Shown in pieces: positions 57,688 to 64,000 of a DNA stretch of 64,000 nt. The notes beneath the pieces were generated by a model that ran no database searches, had not been told where the DNA came from, and saw only the letters and a list, made by a program, of their open reading frames with translations. Where the stretch lies: the NCBI RefSeq assembly GCF_014267175.1, contig NZ_JACMTR010000002.1, positions 5,667,501 to 5,731,500 on the forward strand, written 5' to 3'. The translations under genes were made by a program, and so were the position numbers. This stretch comes from Pseudonocardia sp. C8. GTDB taxonomy: Bacteria > Actinomycetota > Actinomycetes > Mycobacteriales > Pseudonocardiaceae. Every line of letters starts with the position of its first letter. Positions within the stretch are counted from its first letter, which is position 1.

Positions 57688-58236
57688 ATGGGCGGGAGAC
57701 GTGCGGCGAGCGGCGCAGCGGCGGCGGTGCTGCTCGCCGTCCTGACCGGGTGCGGGGAGCCGGCGCCACCCGCCGCGCCGGCCGCACCACCCGCGCCCGC
57801 CGCACCGGCAGCACCGCCCGCCCCACCCCCGGCACCCGGTAGCCCGACATCGGCACCGGTGCCGACCGGAACGGTCGTCATGCTGGGCCCCAGCCAGTTC
57901 GGCGACGTGCTGTTCGACGGGGACGGACGGGCGATGTACATGTTCGCGCCCGAGAAGGGGGCGGCTCCCGCCTGCTACGGCGAGTGCGCCGCCGCCTGGC
58001 CACCCGCCGTCACCGACGGCCCGCCGCAGGCCTCCGGCGGGACCCGGCAGGAGCTGCTCGGCACGACCCTCCGCACGGACGGCACGACCCAGCTGACCTA
58101 CGCCGGTCATCCGCTCTACGCGTACCGCGGCGAGCCGCCCGGGGTCGTGCGCTGCCACAACGTCGACCTGCACGGCGGGCTGTGGTACGCGCTCACCGCG
58201 TCCGGCGAGATCGCTCCGCTGGAGCCACGCTCCTGA
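57688..58236 (+). CDS. lipoprotein with COG4315-type repeats
   Basis: A 182-residue cell-surface lipoprotein. The signal ends in the lipobox LTGC (Cys near residue 22), followed by a Pro/Ala-rich linker to about 60 and two copies of the secreted repeat: GDVLFDGDGRAMYMFAPEKG with ACYGECAAAWPP, and TQLTYAGHPLYAYRGE. These domains occur in many uncharacterised actinobacterial lipoproteins, sometimes linked to heme or redox. ATG with AGGGAGGGGCGACCG upstream; -10 TAGTCT at 57657-57662. Confidence 0.85.
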   Translation: MGGRRAASGAAAAVLLAVLTGCGEPAPPAAPAAPPAPAAPAAPPAPPPAPGSPTSAPVPTGTVVMLGPSQFGDVLFDGDGRAMYMFAPEKGAAPACYGECAAAWPPAVTDGPPQASGGTRQELLGTTLRTDGTTQLTYAGHPLYAYRGEPPGVVRCHNVDLHGGLWYALTASGEIAPLEPRS

Positions 58237-58428
58237 AGGGCGAGCACCGCGGAGCGATCCACCGCACGGTGGTTCGGGGCACGAGGCAGCAGCCCGTTCC
58301 GCCGAACCCACGCTCCGGCCCGTTCCCGCCGAGATGCAGCCCAGGGTTCGGTAAAGACCGAGACAATTCGCGCTGAGCTGCATGTCGGCGGGGGTGATCC
58401 CGGCACGGACCGTTCGCGTCGGGCGCGA

Positions 58429-58460
58429 GGGGCCACCGTCGCCGCGCCGGCGGTGGCCCC
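58429..58460. terminator. bidirectional terminator
   Basis: Perfect 10-bp stem GGGGCCACCG (58429-58438) / CGGTGGCCCC (58451-58460) between the lipoprotein gene and the convergent GH65 gene. Confidence 0.8.
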
Positions 58461-58489
58461 CCGCGACACCGCGCCGGAAAGCGAACGGA

Positions 58490-60832
58490 TCAGTGCTTGG
58501 TCGGGACCGTCACCGGGTCCCCGGCGACCAGCAGCACCTCGGCCCCGTCGACGAGGATCCCCTGGGTGGTCCCGGGGCTCGCGTCCAGGACGAACGACGA
58601 CTCGTCGTGCCCCAGGTCGACCCGCACCGGGTGGCCACGCCACCGGACGGTGAACCGCAGCCGTTCCCACCGCTCCGGCAGCCGGGGCGCGAACGTCAGG
58701 CGGCCGCCCAGCATCCGCATCCCGCCGAAGCCGTGCACCGCGATCTGCCAGGTCCCGGCCGCCGCGGCGATGTGCATGCCCTCGATGGTGTTGCCCTGGT
58801 TGTCGTCGAGGTCGACGTAGGCCGACCGCTCGAAGTAGCGCACGGCCATCGTCGGGTCGCCCACCTGCAGGCCCAGGATCGCGTGGATCGACGGGCTCAG
58901 CGACGACTTGTGCAGCGTCCGGGCCTCGTAGTACTCGAAGTTCGCCCGCTGGGTCTCCGGCGGGTACTCGTCGGGCAGCAGGTACATCAGCATGAGGACG
59001 TCGGGCTGCTTGAGCAGCTTCGTGTCCTCGCAGTTGAAGTGGTGGTAGCCCGGTGGATAGCGGGGCATGTCGTTCTCGTCCCACGACTCGATCGGCACGT
59101 CGAGCCGGTCGAAGTAGCCGTCGAACTGCTCGATGACCCCGTCGGGGCGGGCGACGGGCCGGCGCACCCGGTCGGCCACGTCGGCCCAGCCGGCGACCTC
59201 GTCCGGGTCGAGGCCGATCGCGTCCCCGATGCCGGCGAGCCGGTCGGGCGCGGTCGCGGCGAGCGTGCGGTGCACGTCCACGGCCTCGGTCAGGTGCCAG
59301 CGCACCAGCCGGTTGGTGAACGCGTTCTCCGCGACGTGGCTGTGGAACTCGTCCGGGCCCATGACGTTGCTCAGTCCCAGCGAGCCGTCCGCACGTTCCT
59401 CGAGCCGGGACACCCAGAACCGCGCCGTCTCGAAGAGGATCTCGGCTCCCGCGTCGAGCAGGAACCGCTCGTCACCGGTCACCGCGACGTACTCCCGGAC
59501 CGCGTAGGCGACGTCGGCGGTGACGTGCAGCTCCTCCTCCCGCGTCCAGAACCGGTCCTTGCCGTCGGGGGTCCACCGCGGGCACTCCTCGCGACCGGTG
59601 TCGGCGGCCTCCCAGGCGTAGCGCGCGCCGCGCGTCCCGTTCTCCGCGGACAGTGCCCGGGCCCCGGGCAGCGTGTGGTGCCGGTAGCAGAGCAGCGACC
59701 GGGCGGTCTCCGGCCGGGTGTAGAGGTAGAAGGGCAGCAGCAGGATCTCCGAGTCCCAGAACACGTGGCCCCGGTAGCCCTCCCCGGAGAGCGACTTCGC
59801 CCCGATGCTGACCGTCGGGTCGTCCGGGTTGGCGGCGATCAGCAGGTGGTAGGTCCCGAACCGCAGCGCCAGCGCGTCCTTCTCGTGCCCGACGACCTGC
59901 AGCTCGCTGTCCCGCCACAGCTCCGCCCAGGCCTCGGTGCTGGCCCGGACGGCCCCGTCGACGCCGCCCGCGGCGTGCGCCGCGACGGTCGCCGCCGCCC
60001 GCGCGCCCGGATCGTCCGGCCGGCCGGGGTCCCGGGACGTCGCGATGCCGACGAGCTTGTCGACCGTGACCGTCTCCCCGTCCGGCACCCGGAACTCGAG
60101 CCGCCGCGCCACCCGCTCACCTTCGACGAGGTCGGTGCTGCGGTCCGCGGCCCGGCCGGCCGTCACCGCGAAGGCGAAGGCGAGCCGGGTGCCGCGGTCG
60201 ATCGTGTCGGCGTGCAGGAACCCGGTGCCGTCCGCGGCGAACCCGAGCTCACGGACGTCGAGATGCGTCGAGCGGGCCCACTTGTCCCACCGGCGCTGCG
60301 GCGGGAGGTCGAGGCCGTCCGGGTAGCGGGGCAGGCGGTCGAGGTTGCGCCGGTGGCCGTCCACCCCGGCCACGACCACGACCTCGGCGTCGTGGCCGAG
60401 CGGGGTCACCTCGACCCGCAGGGCGCACAGGTCCCGGTCGGCCATGCTGGCCAGCCGCACGCTGCGCAGCCGGGTGCACCGGCCGGCCCGGTCGGCGAAC
60501 GTGGTGCTGCGGTGCAGCAGCCCGGTGCGCAGGTCGAGGACGCGCTCGTGCTCGACGATCTCGGCCGCGTCCGGGTCGAGCCGGACGCCGTCCACCCACA
60601 CCGCGGTGTGCAGCCAGTCCGGGGCGTTGACCAGGTCGATCACCGGCGAGTCGTGGGCGTCGTAGACACCGGCGAGGTAGGTGCCCGACAGCGCCCCGAG
60701 GTGGCCCTCCTCGAGGGAGCCGCGGGTGCCGAGGCGGCCGTTGCCGACGGTGAAGACCGTCTCCCGGTAACCGGCCCGGGCCCGGTCGAAGCCGTGCTCG
60801 ACGAGCGTCCACTCCGGATCGTGCCCGCTCAT
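58490..60832 (-). CDS. glycoside hydrolase family 65 protein (disaccharide phosphorylase-like)
   Basis: A 780-residue GH65 enzyme, the family of maltose, trehalose and kojibiose phosphorylases. The N-terminal beta-sandwich (about 1-260) contains ETVFTVGNGRLGTRGSLEEG; the (alpha/alpha)6 barrel contains GYRGHVFWDSEILLLPFYLY, and VMGPDEFHSHVAENAFTNRL with the general-acid glutamate in GPDE, then KQPDVLMLMYLLPDEY and YVDLDDNQGNTIEGMHIAA. It would release beta-glucose 1-phosphate. ATGA overlap with the PfkB gene upstream. No beta-phosphoglucomutase gene is visible in the window. Confidence 0.9.
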   Translation of the reverse strand: MSGHDPEWTLVEHGFDRARAGYRETVFTVGNGRLGTRGSLEEGHLGALSGTYLAGVYDAHDSPVIDLVNAPDWLHTAVWVDGVRLDPDAAEIVEHERVLDLRTGLLHRSTTFADRAGRCTRLRSVRLASMADRDLCALRVEVTPLGHDAEVVVVAGVDGHRRNLDRLPRYPDGLDLPPQRRWDKWARSTHLDVRELGFAADGTGFLHADTIDRGTRLAFAFAVTAGRAADRSTDLVEGERVARRLEFRVPDGETVTVDKLVGIATSRDPGRPDDPGARAAATVAAHAAGGVDGAVRASTEAWAELWRDSELQVVGHEKDALALRFGTYHLLIAANPDDPTVSIGAKSLSGEGYRGHVFWDSEILLLPFYLYTRPETARSLLCYRHHTLPGARALSAENGTRGARYAWEAADTGREECPRWTPDGKDRFWTREEELHVTADVAYAVREYVAVTGDERFLLDAGAEILFETARFWVSRLEERADGSLGLSNVMGPDEFHSHVAENAFTNRLVRWHLTEAVDVHRTLAATAPDRLAGIGDAIGLDPDEVAGWADVADRVRRPVARPDGVIEQFDGYFDRLDVPIESWDENDMPRYPPGYHHFNCEDTKLLKQPDVLMLMYLLPDEYPPETQRANFEYYEARTLHKSSLSPSIHAILGLQVGDPTMAVRYFERSAYVDLDDNQGNTIEGMHIAAAAGTWQIAVHGFGGMRMLGGRLTFAPRLPERWERLRFTVRWRGHPVRVDLGHDESSFVLDASPGTTQGILVDGAEVLLVAGDPVTVPTKH

Positions 60833-61836
60833 GCCGTCGCCACCGGGCCGTAGGCGTCCTCGATCTGCTTCGCGGTCCGGTCGAACGGCAGGTAGACGCT
60901 CAGGTCCGAACCGGACGCGCGCTGGGCGCCCATCGCGTTCCCGTAGTACGCGGCCGTCACGAAGTCCCCGAACTGGAGGTGCCCGAACGCCATCCCGGCC
61001 GCGAACGAGTCGCCGCAGCCCGTGGTGTCGACGACGTGCTCGACCGGGATCCGGGGCACGAGGTGCTCCTCCACGGACCCGTCCGGGCCCGGGAAGTACA
61101 GCGCGCACCCGTCCTCGTCGAGGGTGACGCAGACCGCCTGCACGCCCCGGTCGATGCAGTGCGCGGCCAGCTCGGGCAGCTGCTCGCGGTCCAGCGGGCG
61201 GCCGATCGCGTCCGGGTCGCCGCCCGGGGGCGGGAACCAGGTGCAGCCGGCCTCCTCCAGGTTCATCTTCAGGATGTCGATGTTCGGCAGCCAGGCGTCG
61301 CGGTCGATCCAGAGCCGCTTGGTCCGGACCCCGCGGGGCGCCAGGCTGACGCACGGACCGTGCGCGTCGAGCAGGATCGTGCCCGTGCCGTGGGTCTTGA
61401 GGTACGCCAGCGTCGTCGCCGGGACCTCGTAGTCGGTGATGGGGACGCAGACGAACGCGTCGGCGTCCACGACCTCCTCGACGTCCCCGGGCACGATCGG
61501 GTGCATGAACCCCGACTGCCGCTCGTTGCGGACGTTCTGGTCGACGTAGGTCAGGTCGATGACATCACCCCGGTCGGTGTGCGACCGGACCAGGGACAGG
61601 TCGACGTTGCCGAGGTGCCCGAGCAGGGCCTCGATCGGCTCCCGGTCCCGCTCGCGCACGTGCACGACCGGGACGACGACGTCGTCGTCGCCGAGCAGGG
61701 CGGCGAGCGCGGCCGTCGTGTAGAGCACGCAGCCGTACTTGTCGAAGACCTCGCCGCGGTGGGTGGTGATGTGGTCGCGGGGGATCGGGCCGAGCACGGC
61801 GACCTTGCGGCCGGTGGCCGGGTTCGTGGAGGTCAT
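60829..61836 (-). CDS. PfkB family sugar kinase
   Basis: A 335-residue ribokinase-like kinase. KVAVLGPIPRDHITTHRGEV at the N-terminus replaces the usual glycine pair region; the C-terminal signature DTTGCGDSFAAGMAFGHLQF holds the catalytic Asp and anion hole. NIDILKMNLEEAG is the family ENE-like segment. It sits between the sugar porter and the GH65 gene, 1 bp after the porter and overlapping GH65 by 4 bp, so it likely phosphorylates a sugar from this pathway; the substrate is unknown. Confidence 0.87.
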   Translation of the reverse strand: MTSTNPATGRKVAVLGPIPRDHITTHRGEVFDKYGCVLYTTAALAALLGDDDVVVPVVHVRERDREPIEALLGHLGNVDLSLVRSHTDRGDVIDLTYVDQNVRNERQSGFMHPIVPGDVEEVVDADAFVCVPITDYEVPATTLAYLKTHGTGTILLDAHGPCVSLAPRGVRTKRLWIDRDAWLPNIDILKMNLEEAGCTWFPPPGGDPDAIGRPLDREQLPELAAHCIDRGVQAVCVTLDEDGCALYFPGPDGSVEEHLVPRIPVEHVVDTTGCGDSFAAGMAFGHLQFGDFVTAAYYGNAMGAQRASGSDLSVYLPFDRTAKQIEDAYGPVATA

Positions 61837-61837
61837 C

Positions 61838-63316
61838 TCAGCTCGCCTCCGGGGTCGGCTTCGGGTTCCGTGGGGCGATCTCGCCGCCCATGCTCTCGAG
61901 GTCCATGCCCTTGGTCTCGCGGACGAAGCGGCTCACGAACAGCAGCGACAGGACCGCGAACAGCGTGTAGAGGCCGTAGGCGAACCCGAGCGAGAACGCG
62001 GCCAGTGCGGGGAACGACACCGTGATCACCCAGTTCATCGCCCACTGGCCCGCGGCGGCGAGCGAGAGGGCCGCGGCCCGGATGCGGTTCGGGAACATCT
62101 CCCCGAGCAGCACCCACACGATCGGTCCCCAGGACATGCCGAACCCGATCACGAACACGTTCGCGGCGACGAGCGCGATCGGCCCGGCGACCCCGGACAG
62201 CACGAGGTCGCCTTCGGCGTCGACACCGGCGGTCACGAAGCAGAGGGCCATCGCGCCGAGCGAGAACGTCATCGCGGTCGAGCCGATGGTCAGCAGCGGC
62301 TTGCGCCCGAGCTTGTCGACCAGCGCGATCGCGATCAGCGTCGTCAGGATGTTGATGACGGAGGTGAAGACGCTGATGCCGAACGCGGCGCTCTCGCCGA
62401 ACCCGACGGCCTGCCACAGGTCGTTCGAGTAGTAGAAGATGACGTTGATGCCGACGGCCTGCTGGAAGATCGACAGGAACAGGCCCACCCAGACGATCGG
62501 CCAGATCCCGCCGGTGGGCCGCCGCAGGTCGCTCCAGGACGGTTTCGTGCTGGCCTCCAGGGTCGCGCGGATCCGCTCGATCTTGATCTCGAGGTTCCGC
62601 TCCCCGAGGAGCGCCGTGAGCACCTTGCGCGCCTCGGGGATGCGCTGCTGCGCGACGAGGAACCGCGGGGACTCGGGGATGGTCGTCGCGAGCACGCCGT
62701 AGACGACGGCCGGCACGGCCATGGCCAGGAACATCCAGCGCCAGGCGGCCATGCCGAGCCACAGCTCGTTGCTCGCGCCGCCCGCCAGCTCGGCCAGCAC
62801 CCAGTCGACGAGCAGCGACAGGAAGATGCCGGTGACGATGGCCAGCTGCTGCAGCGAGCCGAGCCGGCCGCGGATCCGGGCCGGGGAGGTCTCGGCGATG
62901 TAGGCCGGTGCGATCACCGAGGCGATGCCGACGCCGAGCCCGCCGATGATCCGGCCGATCACGAGGAGCTCGAGGTTCGTGGCCGCCCCGGTGACCACCG
63001 CGCTGGCGAAGAACAGCACGGCGGCGATCTTCATGACCTGGAGCCGGCCGATCCGGTCGGCGATGCGGCCCGCGGACATCGCCCCTGCGGCGGCGCCGAG
63101 CAGCGCGGACGCGACGGCGAAGCCCAGCCCGGCCTCGCTGGTGCCGAACACGTCCTTGATCGAGCTGGTCGCCCCGTTGATGACGGCGCTGTCGTAACCG
63201 AACAGGAGCCCGCCGAGTGCGGCGACCGACGCGATCCGGATGACGCCGGAACCGCTGCCCTCCTCGTCGTCGTCGAAGACGGACGGCACGTCGTCGACTG
63301 GACCGTGTTCGCTCAT
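61838..63316 (-). CDS. MFS sugar porter
   Basis: A 492-residue, 12-helix sugar/H+ symporter of the XylE/GLUT type. ALGGLLFGYDSAVINGATSS (helix 1), AGRIADRIGRLQVMKI (RxGRR-like loop), PAYIAETSPARIRGRLGSLQ, ESPRFLV, QQAVGINVIFYYSNDLW (helix 7 QLS-type region), VDKLGRKPLL and FPNRIRAAALSLAAAGQWAM are sugar-porter signatures. GAAGGGGGCCACCG precedes the ATG. It is the first gene of the porter-PfkB-GH65 operon, with its own promoter and nested operators upstream. Confidence 0.92.
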   Translation of the reverse strand: MSEHGPVDDVPSVFDDDEEGSGSGVIRIASVAALGGLLFGYDSAVINGATSSIKDVFGTSEAGLGFAVASALLGAAAGAMSAGRIADRIGRLQVMKIAAVLFFASAVVTGAATNLELLVIGRIIGGLGVGIASVIAPAYIAETSPARIRGRLGSLQQLAIVTGIFLSLLVDWVLAELAGGASNELWLGMAAWRWMFLAMAVPAVVYGVLATTIPESPRFLVAQQRIPEARKVLTALLGERNLEIKIERIRATLEASTKPSWSDLRRPTGGIWPIVWVGLFLSIFQQAVGINVIFYYSNDLWQAVGFGESAAFGISVFTSVINILTTLIAIALVDKLGRKPLLTIGSTAMTFSLGAMALCFVTAGVDAEGDLVLSGVAGPIALVAANVFVIGFGMSWGPIVWVLLGEMFPNRIRAAALSLAAAGQWAMNWVITVSFPALAAFSLGFAYGLYTLFAVLSLLFVSRFVRETKGMDLESMGGEIAPRNPKPTPEAS

Positions 63317-63432
63317 CGGTGGCCCCCTTCGGCCCGGGCCCGGACACGCCGCGGCCGTCCCGGAGCGAGGCTCCGGGACGTGCGGAGTGGCGCGGGCTAC
63401 TCGTGGAGGGCCGCGACGGTCGGCCCGGTGTG

Positions 63433-63497
63433 ACCGTAGACACACGCGAAGCAATAAACAAGACTGCAGCGGAATGCAGTTTATATCTCTATTGCTT
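63433..63497 (-). promoter_or_regulatory. promoter and nested operators of the sugar operon
   Basis: On the minus strand TTGTTT (63461 to 63456), a 17-bp spacer and TACGGT (63438 to 63433) form the promoter. Around and upstream are nested inverted repeats: AAGCAATA (63449-63456) with TATTGCTT (63490-63497), and ACTGCA (63463-63468) with TGCAGT (63475-63480). The outer repeat overlaps the -35 box, fitting repression, plausibly by the adjacent ROK protein. Confidence 0.65.
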
Positions 63498-63503
63498 GAA
63501 CAA

Positions 63504-64000
63504 TCAGTGGTCGATCGTGATGACCGAGTCCAGCGCCGCAGCGACCGCGCCCAGCACGGGGGCCTGCGCGCCCAGCGACGCCGTCGCGATCCGCAGGCCC
63601 TCGACGGCGCCCGGGATGCCACGGCGGGCGACGGCCCGCCGCATCGGGACGAGGAGGAGCTCGCCGGCCTGCGCGAGCTCGCCGCCGACCGCGACCAGCT
63701 CCGGGTTGAAGACGTTGCACATGTCCGCGATGGCCCGCCCGGCCTCCTCGCCGGTGTCGGCGAGCACCCGGGCGCACCCGCGGTCCCCGTCCCGGGCCCT
63801 GGCGACGATCTCGCCGATGGTCAGCTCGCGGCCGACGACCGGCCGCAGCAGGTCGACGACGTGCCGGGCCGCGACCCGGGTCTCCAGGCAGCCCCGGTTG
63901 CCGCAGCGGCACAGCGCGCCGAGCTCGTCGACGGTCGTGTGCCCGAACTCCCCCGCGGTGCCGGACGGGCCCCGGAAGAGCCGGCCGTCGGTGATCAGGC
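63504..64000 (-). CDS. ROK family protein (regulator or kinase), 5' end outside window
   Basis: The visible 165 C-terminal residues contain GTAGEFGHTTVDE, the ROK zinc motif CRCGNRGCLET (CxCGxxGCxE), then NVFNPELVAVGGELAQAGEL, a standard ROK C-terminal segment. The N-terminus, which would show whether it is a winged-helix repressor (NagC/XylR type) or a glucokinase, lies beyond base 64000. Its position directly upstream of the sugar operon, with operator-like repeats between, favours a sugar-responsive repressor (inference). Confidence 0.85.
   Translation of the reverse strand, partial: LITDGRLFRGPSGTAGEFGHTTVDELGALCRCGNRGCLETRVAARHVVDLLRPVVGRELTIGEIVARARDGDRGCARVLADTGEEAGRAIADMCNVFNPELVAVGGELAQAGELLLVPMRRAVARRGIPGAVEGLRIATASLGAQAPVLGAVAAALDSVITIDH

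Overview
The window is uniformly high-GC, dense actinobacterial chromosome. The left end reproduces a block known from mycobacteria: a DUF4177 protein, RidA, two Get3/ArsA-like ATPases, a WhiB4-type iron-sulfur protein and a PonA2-type penicillin-binding protein. Together with F420-type enzymes, a resuscitation-promoting factor, chaplin-like secreted proteins and a high-molecular-weight-type cobalt nitrile hydratase, this points to the Pseudonocardiaceae, most likely Pseudonocardia or a close relative (inference). Many genes are preceded by a -10 hexamer only 6-7 nt before the start codon and lack a Shine-Dalgarno sequence, the layout of leaderless mRNAs.

Layout. 1-6.6 kb: the RidA/Get3/WhiB4/PonA2 block plus a methyltransferase. 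6.8-10.7 kb: a small membrane protein, a major-facilitator transporter fused to a thymidylate-kinase-like domain without a P-loop, the DNA polymerase III delta' subunit and tRNA-Thr(CGT). 10.7-13.4 kb: a TetR regulator divergent from an Old Yellow Enzyme and a DJ-1/PfpI protein. 13.5-14.9 kb: an M14 carboxypeptidase with its own activation-peptide-like domain, translationally coupled to a free-standing copy of that domain. 15.2-20.6 kb: a 41-aa peptide gene coupled to an O-methyltransferase, an erythromycin-esterase homologue, a serine hydrolase and a second TetR pair with a very symmetric operator. 20.7-24.7 kb: a subtilisin-inhibitor-like secreted protein, an ECF41 sigma factor with its AhpD-like partner, two chaplin-like paralogues with duplicated leaders, and a hydrolase.

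24.7-44.1 kb: ChrB-like protein plus P-type ATPase, aldo/keto reductase, GlxA-type regulator, several membrane proteins, Asp23, methyltransferases, L,D-transpeptidase, PadR, SDR, Rpf, an LLM oxidoreductase, hydrolases, a PabB-PabC fusion and a NERD protein. 44.1-44.5 kb is an array of 62-bp repeats. 45.2-49.0 kb is an accessory island: three nitrile hydratase genes (beta, alpha, accessory), a broken ORF and a MarR regulator, bordered by fragments of an SRPBCC gene, a formamidase gene and an IS481-type transposase. 49.1-58.2 kb returns to chromosomal genes (two-component system, AroQ, Gfo/Idh/MocA oxidoreductase, AraC regulator), with a second small accessory patch at 54.2-55.1 kb and a 68-bp repeat array at 57.3-57.6 kb. 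58.5-64 kb is a sugar locus: ROK protein, MFS sugar porter, PfkB kinase and GH65 phosphorylase-like enzyme, all on the minus strand, with a promoter and nested inverted repeats before the porter.

The observations I consider most worth following are the stand-alone carboxypeptidase propeptide protein, the 62-bp palindromic repeat arrays at two loci, the transporter-dead-kinase fusion, and the nitrile hydratase island with its decayed borders.
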